DNA of 64,000 nt from Chrysaora quinquecirrha. Its lineage: Eukaryota; Cnidaria; Scyphozoa; Semaeostomeae; Pelagiidae. Below the pieces are notes generated by a model, which was given only the letters and a program-made list of their open reading frames with translations, did not search any database and was not told the origin of the DNA. Made by a program: the position numbers and the translations under genes. Positions 11,571-21,300 of the stretch are shown one piece after another (the first letter of the stretch is position 1; every line of letters starts with the position of its first letter). The stretch is from contig JACTAT010000007.1 of the NCBI GenBank assembly GCA_014526335.1, positions 62,001-126,000 on the forward strand, read 5' to 3'.

Positions 11571-11820
11571 CTTGCAAGTTACGGGGCTCACCAATGCAGC
11601 GCGTCTAAGTCGTCGACCCGTAGTCTTAAGACCGCTCTTCTACATTCGTAGCCTTGCACACTCCCAAAGTAGTGTTAAAGTTCTCCTATCACCATGTTGA
11701 GTTATGTACACAGAAAAGAAACGTCTTTTCTAATCTGAATTTACTAACTAACTAAATTATCAGGCAAACTAAATTTATATGAGAGCTTGTTGTAAACAAG
11801 TGCTGCACGCATTTTAACGA
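11571..11820. other. sequence 5' of the Gypsy gag
   Basis: This is the place where a 5' LTR or primer-binding site should begin on the - strand. I cannot define LTR ends because no second LTR copy is available for comparison. Confidence 0.4.
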
Positions 11821-12140
11821 ATGCATTTTAACGAATGCAGGATAATTAATTGTTCAATTATCATTAGGGAATACAGCATAATGAATTCCGTGCAGATTCA
11901 AATAACACAACATAACCGATGGCAAAATGTTCCAGATTTCGTTGATTACGGTTGGCACAGAACAGAAGGAGAGGAAGGGATGATGACTCCAATTTGGACA
12001 CTGATACCCGAAGCGTCACAGGCCTGCCATGAACTGGTTAATGCGGTTGCAAACGGAGTTGCACAACCAGGTGCAAGTGCAAGCGCTATGGATTAGAGTG
12101 CACGGAATTGTGTGAATGCAGTGGCCAATGTTTTGACTGA
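11821..12140 (+). pseudogene. cysteine-rich CxC-repeat protein end, frameshifted
   Basis: The first frame (11821-12041) encodes a stretch ending in TPIWTLIPEASQACHELVN. One base is then missing. From 12042 the next frame gives a cysteine array with CGCKRSC, CKCKRY, CTELC and CECSGQC, ending at a TGA at 12138-12140. This combination of a W-containing lead-in and a CxC-rich tail is a recurrent C-terminal module in invertebrate ORFs and resembles tesmin/TSO1-type CXC zinc-binding repeats. Its role here is unknown. The frameshift makes it a pseudogene or an exon affected by a sequencing error. No upstream exons are recognised. Confidence 0.6.
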
Positions 12141-12234
12141 CATAATATCAGTAGACCGTCAATCGTTCTGTACTATTTGGTTGGTATATCATATGTTTTG
12201 TTAACTTAGAAATTGGGTAATAACTCTGTGGACT

Positions 12235-12680
12235 GGGACCGGTGCCATGAAGGGAACTGAAATACTAAATTTCATCGTTACACAGGTAATATATCCTCCT
12301 AAATCAATTTTACGGTTTTTAGGACTGGGACCAAGCCCCCTGTTCTAAATATGGAAAATAGGGTAATTTACTGACCTGATTTGATTTTTATGGTATTGTA
12401 CAGGTCAATTTACTTAGGAATACTAAATTTCATGGTTATACAGGCAATATATCTTCCTAAATCAATTTTACGGTTTTGAGGACTGGGACTGAGCCCCCAG
12501 TTCTAAATATAGAAAATAGGGTACTTTATTGGCCTCATTTGATTTTCATGGTATTGTACAGGTCAAATTACTTAGCAATACTAAATTTCATGGTTATACC
12601 GGTAACCAATGACTCCAAAATCGATTTCATCATTCTGAGAACTGGTGCTAAGCCCCCCTGTTCTAAAAATAGATCATAGA
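12235..12680. repeat. 158-bp tandem repeat, about 2.8 copies
   Basis: The anchor AATACTAAATTTCAT recurs at 12261, 12419 and 12577, a spacing of exactly 158 bp each time. Every unit also contains GGACTGGGAC(C/T) and an AAGCCCCC(T)GTTCTAAA segment. Downstream (12680-13660) are C-rich stretches (CCCCCC) but no further copies and no gene that I recognise. Confidence 0.9.
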
Positions 12681-13890
12681 GGCATTTTTCAACTTGGGCC
12701 TGTTTTGCATCGTTTTCTACGACTCAAACTGCATATCTTGTGAAATTTTAATGCTGGTATCATATTTTGCACGATTATTGTGCTTTCAGACCCGACTAGA
12801 ACGATTCGCTCTTAACCCACAGCCCCCCAAAACTAACCCACCGATCCCACCAAGGTAACCCCTTTAATAAGAATCTTTATCCATCCACGATTTGATTGAA
12901 TTTGTTGGCCAAGAATACCCCCCTGGCTCCTGTTGCTAAAAGGACTGCTATCATTATGAATAGATACGTCCCTCTCTATTTCTCCCAAAACCCCGCTTTA
13001 TCTCCGAAAAGCCCCCCAGAATCACCGATCAACATCCAGATTCGCAATCTACGCCAAAAGGTGACCCATAAAATGTTTATCCCATAAAGTCCCAGCTCAG
13101 GTGGTAATACTCCCCACTCACCCTCTGGACTATTCTCATTTCAGACACTCTCCTTTTCATTCCCTCTACTGATGATAACAATTCAACTCATGACCTTTGT
13201 AGCCGGCTCCACAATATAAGAGGAATCAATATCATCTTAACAAGACAATTCTGGCAAAAAATAGCTGGGACTCTAAGCAAGAAATGTCGATTTTTGTGGA
13301 TATCCATTGAAATGGCAGCTATTTCATCAGAAGCCCCTTCCCCCCAGACTCAATGTTGGTGTTCAAAATCGACACTTGATGGAGCTTCGAGTTAATGACG
13401 ATCAACACCCTCTCAACATTGATTTCGGGGGTGTGGTGATATCATGTGTGATAATCAACGGTTAAGGCTTGAAAAGACCTAGCATTTTTTGTCAAGATTG
13501 CAGCTATCAAAATTCAAATTGCCGTAATATTCTTAGAAAACGTTTCTTAAACCCGGAAATAACTGAGAAACATTAACAAATGAGTTAAGTTTGCTATCGC
13601 AATAAGAATTTTATATGAAATTCGCCTGGGCGTCAGAATTGTAGGAAAAGTGGAGCCCACTCCTGCGTTCCCTATACAAATCCATTGTAAACCATGATCG
13701 AGTACAATCGTATTTGTGACGTCACAAATTTGGCAAAATTTGGCAAAATTTCTGTTTTCAAGACGCTTTCAGACAACTTTTCGCTTCTCCATATCAAGTA
13801 AATTTGGTACAAAGCTGATCGAGGAAAGATGAAATATTCAGAATTGATTCTGGTACCCGTCGATGCTGGGTTGAATTTTTTCAACTTTCC
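12681..13890. other. no recognisable gene
   Basis: AT-rich sequence with several CCCCCC patches at 12785-13030 and 13320-13440. I see no RNA gene, domain or element end until the inverted repeat at 13891. Confidence 0.5.
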
Positions 13891-14267
13891 ATTAACCCTA
13901 TTCGGTTTGGGGGGCGTTTTTCGCCCCCTCCTACTTTTGCTCGTGTATCATCTGCAAGAACTCCTTAGTAGCGTTGGTAAGGGTCTGACTTTTCATAGAA
14001 TTTATGAAGGAACCTTATGGTATGGGTTATGGTGTTGCGGACTTAGTCACGTGACCAGGAAATGCCCATATTTGGAAGCTGGTAATGCAAATTACCCTTC
14101 AATCGGCTTTATTTCTTTGAATAATTATCACACATGAAAGAAATATATATGGTTGGACTCCTCTTGATGAGAGCTATCATTTGATATATAACTTGATTGT
14201 TTTTGGATTGAGTCATGCATAACGCTGTGTAACCTATGCTTTTGAAGATTTTTATTGAAAATAAAGC

Positions 14268-14486
14268 TTGTTATATGTTCCTCCAGACCAAAAAGAAAAC
14301 TTTCATGAATTTCTACGGAAAGAAACCAATCTACTTTCCCAAAATGTATCACATACAAAAGATTACACCTTTCACAATACCAGTGAATTACGTCACAATA
14401 AAAACATAACGATTTTATCAGGGGATAAAGATAGCAGCATTATTATTCTGAACAAAAAAAAACTATGTTGCCAAAAAAAACCATAA
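14268..14486 (+). pseudogene. Penelope-like RT, N-terminal part
   Basis: A 72-residue frame with PDQKENFHEFLRKE and ITILSGDKDSSIIILNK. The latter resembles the conserved pre-RT region of Penelope polyproteins (I.ILPADKG.A.VVL-type). It overlaps the main RT frame by 22 nt. The break coincides with two A8-A9 runs (14454-14478), so an A-run slip in the genome or the assembly is the simplest cause. The start Met is arbitrary. Confidence 0.7.
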
Positions 14487-15568
14487 TAGATGAAGGGATT
14501 GAACAAGGAAACTATGTCGAATGTAGGGATAACATTTTAAACGATCTACAATCATTTCAGTCGTTCTTATATAGACATTTCAATAACATTCCAGAATATG
14601 AGGATATGAAGACTTCCAGTAAACAACCAGCAAGATTATTTGCAAGTGCCAAAACACATAAATTTGACTGTATAGGAAATGTAGAACTAAGGTCGTTGAA
14701 ATTGCGACCAATAATAGATCAAACGGGAACTTGCTATTACAATGCAGGCAAAGTGATTGCAAATTATCTCCAACCTTTAACTCAGAACGAATTTGTGATA
14801 TCAAATACACAGAGTTTTCCTGATCTGATAAGTAAAATTCCACTCTCTGAGGAAGAAGAAGATGTTAGTTACGATGTCGAATCACTTTTTACCAATATCC
14901 CTATTGACCAAACAATCAAATTCATTTGTGACGAAATATACATTCACAACAAGCTTAAACCATTTTGCAAAATATCAATTTTCGAAAAACTCTTAATCAA
15001 ACTAACAAAAGAATGCACATCCTCAGCTAATGGTACTCTCTACAAACAAATTGATGGCGTTTCGATGGGGGGTCCAGCTTCAGTGACTTTCGCAGGTTGT
15101 TTTATGAATAAAGTTGAGAGAGAGGTCGTTGTTCCAATGAAACCGAAGTTTTACACTCGTTACGTTGATGATATTTACACCAGACGAAAAAAGAACTCTC
15201 CGGATGAACTATTTCACAACCTCAACAATTATCACCCCAACTTGAAATTCACGATTGAAACAAACCCAACAAAATTTCTTGACACTGAAATCACGAGAAA
15301 TGGAAATAATTTAACGTTTATGGTCGTCCCTAAAGAAGCTAAATTACCTTTTCACTGGACCTCGGCTGTCCCCAAAAGGTACAAACGAAACATCACCAAC
15401 GGTGAGCTTCACAGAGCTAATAATATAAGCTTAAATTTCGTTCTAGAGAAAAAAAGAATTTTTACCAAATTCAAAAATTCTGGCTATCCAACTGCATTTA
15501 TTAACTCGGTCGTACACGCATTTGAAAACAAAGATGGGAAAACAAATTATACCAAGTTGGTTATTTGA
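14465..15568 (+). CDS. Penelope-like reverse transcriptase
   Basis: A 367-residue frame with clear Penelope RT motifs: KLRPIIDQTGTCYYN, SYDVESLFTNIPIDQT (first catalytic Asp), QIDGVSMGGPASV and FYTRYVDDIY (the YVDD active site). The thumb has KFLDTEITR and HRANNISLNF. The enzyme reverse-transcribes element RNA, usually primed at the target. The catalytic Asp residues are present. The usual Pro-Leu after MGxP is replaced by Ala-Ser, so activity is doubtful. The frame ends 46 nt into the endonuclease frame, which is in a different phase. Confidence 0.92.
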   Translation: MLPKKTIIDEGIEQGNYVECRDNILNDLQSFQSFLYRHFNNIPEYEDMKTSSKQPARLFASAKTHKFDCIGNVELRSLKLRPIIDQTGTCYYNAGKVIANYLQPLTQNEFVISNTQSFPDLISKIPLSEEEEDVSYDVESLFTNIPIDQTIKFICDEIYIHNKLKPFCKISIFEKLLIKLTKECTSSANGTLYKQIDGVSMGGPASVTFAGCFMNKVEREVVVPMKPKFYTRYVDDIYTRRKKNSPDELFHNLNNYHPNLKFTIETNPTKFLDTEITRNGNNLTFMVVPKEAKLPFHWTSAVPKRYKRNITNGELHRANNISLNFVLEKKRIFTKFKNSGYPTAFINSVVHAFENKDGKTNYTKLVI

Positions 15569-16046
15569 TGAAGACCCAAAATTCGTCATAAGAATTCAGA
15601 TCCCGTTCTGCCCTATGAATGAGCAAAAATGGTTCAAAGTGAAGAAAAGTATCGAATCTTTTGCGGAGAATAATGTTACAATTGAGGTAACATGGAAAAC
15701 TAGAAAAATCAAATCATTATTTCCTCTGAAGGATAAAATCAGTCACAAGTCATCAATAATTTACGAGGGTACATGTTCGTGCGGTGAAAGATACATTGGC
15801 GAAACAAAACGAAATGCAGAAACACACTGGGCTGAACATAACCATTTGTTGGGAAAATCAGAACCTGCAAAACACGTTCTAAACAATGTTGGTCACGCTT
15901 TTACGTGGGATATCCTTACGAAAGCCCCATTGAACAATAAGAAAAGAAAGACACTAGAAGCCTTTTATATAATGAAACAAAAACCGACAATCAACGATCA
16001 ATCCGAAATAAGGTTTTTACATCTTTTTAAAAATGGCATAACGTAG
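15522..16046 (+). CDS. Penelope-like GIY-YIG endonuclease
   Basis: A 174-residue frame starting inside the RT end. A linker (PFCPMNEQKWFKVKKSIE) leads to a GIY-YIG nuclease with YEGTCSCGERYIGETKRN, an EH motif (HWAEHNH) and the C-terminal YIMKQKPTIND. The CxC just before the YIG block is typical of Penelope endonucleases. It nicks DNA for insertion. The Arg of the R-x3-H/E part is changed (AETHW). In an active element RT and EN form one protein. Here a one-base offset separates them, so the copy is either decayed or affected by a sequence error. Confidence 0.9.
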   Translation: MKTKMGKQIIPSWLFDEDPKFVIRIQIPFCPMNEQKWFKVKKSIESFAENNVTIEVTWKTRKIKSLFPLKDKISHKSSIIYEGTCSCGERYIGETKRNAETHWAEHNHLLGKSEPAKHVLNNVGHAFTWDILTKAPLNNKKRKTLEAFYIMKQKPTINDQSEIRFLHLFKNGIT

Positions 16047-16190
16047 GTAGTCACTTGGGACGTTGTAAAATAAATATTATTTTAATACGATTGTAAATAC
16101 GCTTTTAAAATATTTTAAATAGAATATCTTAAGTAGTCTCCTGAGGCATATTCTTATTTTGTATAAATAGAATTCTAATTTTGATGTAGC

Positions 16191-16235
16191 ATTTACACCT
16201 GAGGATGTTCTACGTGAACGAAAAGCTTCGTAAAT
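16191..16235 (+). ncRNA. degenerate hammerhead-like motif of Penelope 3' end
   Basis: CTGAGGA, then a GTTC/GAAC hairpin, then GAAA. An ATTTAC/GTAAAT pairing lies outside and a minimal 2-bp stem III of the AA..UU type inside. Two extra bases before CTGA and one before stem II depart from the hammerhead consensus. It is therefore a decayed or alternative form. Hammerheads are known in Penelope terminal repeats, which fits its position 145 nt after the endonuclease stop. Confidence 0.45.
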
Positions 16236-16960
16236 ATAAAAATATATTATACATGATATATTATTTGCTTGTTTTTAATATTAATGGCTGCAATTTTTTA
16301 TAACTTGTTATATACGTTTTCCAAAATGCTGAGTAAGCAAAAAATTTTGTCCTCATCACAAAGGCTTAAAATAAAAGTTGATAAGAAACAGCAATTAGCT
16401 GATAATTAGCTTAAATGATAGAAAAAGTTTACTTTCTACAGAGATTTTAACATTTACAGTGCGTTTTACCTATTTTAGTCCGATTTAGCTTGATTTTCGG
16501 CAATGTAGATGAAATAGTCATAATTTCACACTCTACACGGTTGCTAGGCAACGTGTCACGTGACAAATAATCAAACAATAGTATTAACTAGTTACAATTG
16601 GATACTTGCACATTTCTACCAAGTTTTATCTCAATCAGACAAATAGCAGGCGAAAAACGCGCTTCCCCCCATCCCTAGAAAGGCAAAAAATAGCCCATAC
16701 CGAATAGGGTTAATAAAGTGGAGACTTTTCTGAGATACAATTCACTCACATATTTAATTTGACGGATTAATATTTTCTTGTAACAATCGACTTTTGTTTA
16801 GCCGAATCGTACAACTAATAAGCATAATGTTGATTAATTTGACGTCAACATGGCTTCAAGAAATCGAAATCCAGTCGCTTTTATTCCATTCTACTACCCA
16901 TTTACCTATCATTTAACTCTTTTATTTCATAAATAATTTCACCAGCCGCCCCATTCTCAA

Positions 16961-17003
16961 ATGCCAGACACGTTTCGCTCTTATTGGAGCTCATCAGTGA
17001 AAT
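16961..17003 (-). ncRNA. hammerhead ribozyme, left unit
   Basis: Read on the - strand: CTGATGA, stem II GCTC/GAGC with a six-base loop (CAATAA), GAAAC, GT, GTC, then TGGCAT pairing with ATTTCA with one mismatch to close stem I. All conserved core bases are present. Stem III is only 2 bp with a 2-nt loop, the minimal form known from Penelope and newt-satellite hammerheads, which work mainly as dimers. Confidence 0.8.
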
Positions 17004-17188
17004 GTTTGAGAATCGCACCGGTTTTAATTGCGTGAGAAGCACAATTGCTAATCACACGACAACCGGAGCTGGGCTGACTGGTGAGTAAATGTGTGAGTTT
17101 TAGACTGGTATGACACGAGTACCGAAGTCTTGCATATTACTATGTAAGGTTGGTACCTGGCCTATAAACCCCGGTTCGATTCTCACAC

Positions 17189-17231
17189 ATGTCACTGATG
17201 AGCTCCTATAAGAGCGAAACGTGTCTGGCAT
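17189..17231 (+). ncRNA. hammerhead ribozyme, right unit
   Basis: Stem I is ATGTCA (17189-17194) with TGGCAT (17226-17231), all paired with one G-U. The core is CTGATGA (17195-17201). Stem II is GCTC/GAGC around CTATAA. GAA follows, then a 2-bp stem III (AC/GU). The GTC cleavage triplet ends at 17225. This is a complete consensus minimal hammerhead, predicted to self-cleave after C17225. It sits 7 nt after the B-box-like motif. Confidence 0.88.
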
Positions 17232-17529
17232 TTTAGAATGGGGCGGCTGGTGAAATTATTCATATAGGCCGAATACGAATTTGTGCTCATGCAATATGAG
17301 CCTAACTGCATGCGTTTCGGTACCTTAGGCCAGGTACCAACCTTACATATTAATTCATAAAGCTTTTTTGAAATTTTTTTCGCCGAGGACACTCTCCGGA
17401 AAGTGCCGATTACAAAGATACATTTTGTTTTTTCAGTCCGTGGAGTGGTTTTTGAGTTATAAGCGAACATATATACATACATACATACTTACAAACATGC
17501 ACACAGCTCTGTTTTATATATACTGTATA

Positions 17530-18335
17530 GAAGTTTTGGAAGAAGAGTACCCTGTCGCTTTGGATTAGCTAGCTTACAATCAAATGTTTGCTAATTCTGA
17601 TTTTCATTCCATTCTTGTTGAAAAGGATAGATCTAACAAGACTGGTATCAAATTGAGCACTAAGGGTAATAATACAGAAACTGAACCCACTGTGAAACTG
17701 TTTGGTGTCAAACTTGATAATAAGTTGAATTGCGACAGTCATTTCCGAGTTGTCTTAAAAATCCGGGATTCAGTTGAAATTTTTAACGATTTAATGGTTT
17801 AGAAACCAGGAAACGTCTAGCCCATAATTTTGTATTTTCAAATTTCAATTATTGTCCATATATATAGCATTTTTCATCTGCTATATCTGCTTAAAATTGA
17901 AAGGATAAAAGAACGATCATTCTGATTTCAATATGATGGTAGAAAAAGTTCTTGTCAAGAACTATTACAACGGGCTGGAAGATGCCCTAGGTGTGTTTCT
18001 CGTTAACGCTGTTTCTGTACCTAAATCTATAAGGCAAAGAAGGAATAAAATCCTGCTTCCATGTAATAGCTATTAAAATTTGAATCTTCTAGAATCATTG
18101 AAGGAGAAATCCCTATGACTTGCAACATTATACACCAAATCAAGTAACGTGCCCTAAAAGTCTCGGGTCTTTTCGGCCAATGATATGGAAGAGCCTCTAC
18201 AACGAAATAGCATCTGTTGAAACTCCCAAGTTTTTTAAACAAATAATGAGTCAATGGAATGGCATACAATGCACTTGCAATGTATACAAGTTCGAAAATT
18301 TAAGAGGATTACGATTGGATGGGTTTTTTGTGTAA
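17530..18335 (+). pseudogene. decayed LINE reverse transcriptase C-terminus
   Basis: The frame 17584-17802 has TEPTVKLFGVKLDNKLNCDSHF, the 'kLLGV.iDnkLnF..Hi' thumb motif of CR1/Jockey-type non-LTR reverse transcriptases. After frame changes, segments resembling 'ERALRFlYdDy.SSYeeLL' lie at about 17890-18000. At 18120-18310 is the typical C-terminal block (KSLYNEIASVETPKFFKQ, then W-G-x2-C-x-C). Frameshifts and stops throughout make it non-functional. The order is that of one + strand element truncated at the 5' side. Confidence 0.75.
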
Positions 18336-18381
18336 ATTTATTATATTACTTGATAATATGTAACCATGTTTTGTAGTAGTG

Positions 18382-21300
18382 CACTGCAAATTCCTGAAAA
18401 CTTATTTAGATAAATTTTCTTGATTTAGGAAAAAGAATCTTGAATTCAGATTGATCGAAATCGGAAATCTTGTTTCAAGATTATATTCTTGCCTCAAGAT
18501 TATTTGCCTTAGTTAGAAACCGTTTTGCACCAGCTTGTCCAAACATATCTCATTTTAAGAAAATTCATCTCAAATCACTGCGAAATCTTATTTCACTTGC
18601 GCTTGCACTGGAGTGTTGAAGATTTGTATAGCATCAATATAGGTTTCTGAACGATGAATATAAAGTGAATCAAGCGAACATTATTAGTGTGATCTGTATG
18701 GCAATATGTGAGTCTGGTCTGCTGTTAATCACAGTGCTTCGGTTAACATGCAGTGGAACAAATTTTACAGTTTATTGTTCTCAGCTTTTTCAAACGCAAC
18801 AGTGGTTAGCCCAGGGCTGACGTTATAAAAGAGCCCCTTCAATCCTCAAAATTCTGACCCTGGGCACAAAATTCGGAAAATTCCTCGTCTCAATGAAAAG
18901 GGAAAATTGCTTTGAATTCTGCGATATGCCGCGCTGTCAAATTTCTTTCAAAATGAACAAAGAACTGCTTTTGCTTTCCTTCACCGCATTGAATCCTGGG
19001 ATTGATGATGACAATGACACAGAAAATGACAGTTGACGACATATGACAAGAAAGGCGCGCAAAATGGAAGATGAAGAGGAAGCCAAAGCCAAGCCGAAGA
19101 AGTTAAACAAATAAAGAACAGAATTTCCAGGCCAGTAGGTGCTCTGCTTTGTTGGTTTTACTGAAAAGCAAAGAAGCATTTCCAGAATATTTGGCCAAAG
19201 AATTTCGGGTAAGTTTTTAAATATAGATATTATTTGCAAGTTCTGCCGGGCTTAGTCTTAGGCCTAGGCTTGCCCCGTTCGTGAATCGTGTGGACCTTAT
19301 CTTTCTTTATCTATATACCATTCCAAGGCCTAGTTTACTTTAATTTAATTGTCATTTAATTAATGTTTATTCTCCTGATTAAGGTGACCAAAATCAGCGC
19401 ACTTAGGCTGCATCTTTGTTCTATGAAGCTCAGAGTTATCATCTAACCTATAGGGTACACAAAGCTATGAAAAAATAGATACTTTAGTGAAGTGGAAGCC
19501 TTTACCTAGCTAGGTAAGACAGCAGTAGAGCTGCTAAAGCTCAACTGAACTTGGTTTTTGGTGATATGATACTGTGTAGGCTGTGGTACCTAACCCAACA
19601 GTAGGAAAGCTGCTGAAAAAATCAATTTATGTTTGGTTTTCAACAGATGCATACCCCAGTATGATATTTTCATGCAGATTTAAAAATGTGTAAATCTGAA
19701 TGATATCAAGAAGAGCAATTTAAAAAGTAACACTTTCATTCTAATTGGTTCTCCTGCACAAGAAACTGGAATGACGATGTGTGCTTGCAACAGTTTACAT
19801 TTATATGACAGCTAGGGATATAAACCCGATCGGGAGGAAAGTAGCTCGATCGGGATGAAAGAAGCCTGATCGGGATGAAAACAGAAAATGCTTTTGCAAA
19901 TTTTACTCCCAATCGGGAGGAAAATGCAAGGAATGTCTATTTACGTATTCCGGGGGATATTTTAGATGCCATTTTCGGAATCTACGCCCCAGAAAACTTT
20001 TCCAGAAATTGCGATTTTGTTAAAAATGACGTCATTTCCATTGTTCTGCACCCTTCTTGCGTGTTTTCTGTTGACCTGGCCTAATGTTTCGGAACTTTCT
20101 CTCTAAATAAACTAATTTTTGTGAAAATTATCATCATTTTTTCGTGCTCCACGCAATTTCGCATAAATTTTCCAATAAACTGCCTGTAGAACAATGAAAA
20201 TGACGTCATTTTTAACAAAGTCGCAATTTCTGGAAAATCCACACGGGAACCCCAAAATTTTTTTACACATAACAGGGTTTTCTGGGCGTAGATTTGAAAA
20301 TGACATCTAAAATATCCCCCGGAATACGTAAATAGACATTCCTGGCATTTTCATCCCGATCGGGAGAAAAATTGGCAGAAGAATTTTTCTGTTTTCATCC
20401 CGATCTGGCTTCTTTCATCCCGATCGAGCTACTTTCCTCCCGATCGGGTTTATATCCCTAGCTGTATGAATAGAATATGACAAAATCTGCATCAGGTGTT
20501 GCAGCCAAGGTATTGGCGAGTGGCATGCTGGAGGGATATCCGTTATAACATGGAATTCCCTTGCAGAGAGTGTCATGTGAAATTCATCCCCTATTTCATG
20601 TTCTGTGAAATTTCCATAATTTTTTGTGATAGTCATGGTGTTACTTTCAAAATTGTTGTTTTTTGAATTTATAAATGGCATAACATAATTTTTAACCTAT
20701 CAAGTTAATTTTTGCACAAGCAAGTCAACATTCATGTAAAAGGCTCTGTATGATGCAAATAAAAACTCAGATTCTGCTTTGAACAAAAAAAGCAATATGT
20801 CTCTGTTGAATCTTAACCCAATCTTAAACTATTCAGAAAACTATGTAAAGTTAAACTCATAAAATAATTTTTGGCAGCATTTTGTGAACAAAAATTCAAT
20901 TTGAGTCTATTGAATCTAACCTTGTCCCCTTCACCAAAAAAATGTTTGCAGGCTTTGTGGAGTTTGCAGTCAAGTTCACTTCAAATAATACTTGAAGTCT
21001 TTCTTCCCCACTAGAGTTATCTTGTGAAAATAAAGTTGAAGACTGACAGGATCATTAGATTTTATCTTTGCCTCTAGGCAAGTCTATAGTATGCTTTAAA
21101 TATGTTACCTACTTGTTTTTATTGTTGGATTACTCTGAAAATTTGGGCAATTAAGTCACAGATGCTTGTTGAGTACTTATTAAGCATGATTTTCATCAAT
21201 TCTTTATTCGATTTTACCATATTTTGCTTATTTCTTAGCATGGTGAAATTTTATATGAAAGGAGATTGAAAGAACTTGAACTAGAGCTAAGGACAAGTGT

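Larger units (their letters stand above)
13891..16714 (+). mobile_element. Penelope-like element with 16-bp inverted ends
   Basis: A perfect 16-bp inverted repeat (ATTAACCCTATTCGGT at 13891, its complement at 16699-16714), plus a partly shared GCGTTTTTCGCC segment just inside, bounds a 2.82-kb unit. Inside are Penelope-type reverse transcriptase and GIY-YIG endonuclease frames, then a hammerhead-like motif. Penelope elements are often flanked by terminal repeats in inverted arrangement. An alternative is that an older TIR element contains a later Penelope insertion. Confidence 0.75.
16933..17353. mobile_element. 421-bp inverted SINE dimer with two hammerheads
   Basis: The insertion is flanked on both sides by TTCATAA, which occurs once at the uninterrupted site near 44008. 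The 7-nt repeat is therefore a likely target duplication. Inside, two units face opposite ways. Each has a tRNA-type B-box-like element (GGTTCGATTC at 17173-17182; GGTGCGATTC on the - strand at 17010-17019), a hammerhead core and a shared tail (GAATGGGGCGGCTGGTGAAATT). The left unit also has an A-box-like region (about 17031-17063, - strand). A third inverted segment (TAAGGTTGGTACCTGGCC at 17143-17161 against about 17327-17346) suggests internal rearrangement. Confidence 0.75.
16775..17510 (+). repeat. LINE-type 3' tail with ATAC microsatellite, interrupted
   Basis: The parts 16775-16932 and 17354-17510 match 43854-44165 closely and in the same order. The repeat ends in GAGTTATAAGCGAACA followed by (ATAC)n, a common microsatellite tail of non-LTR elements. 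The middle of this copy (16933-17353) is absent from the other copy and is a later insertion. Confidence 0.8.

Noticed and set aside
13829..14137. 102-residue + frame at the left TIR of the Penelope element
   Set aside because: It crosses the inverted repeat boundary and has no domain; likely chance.
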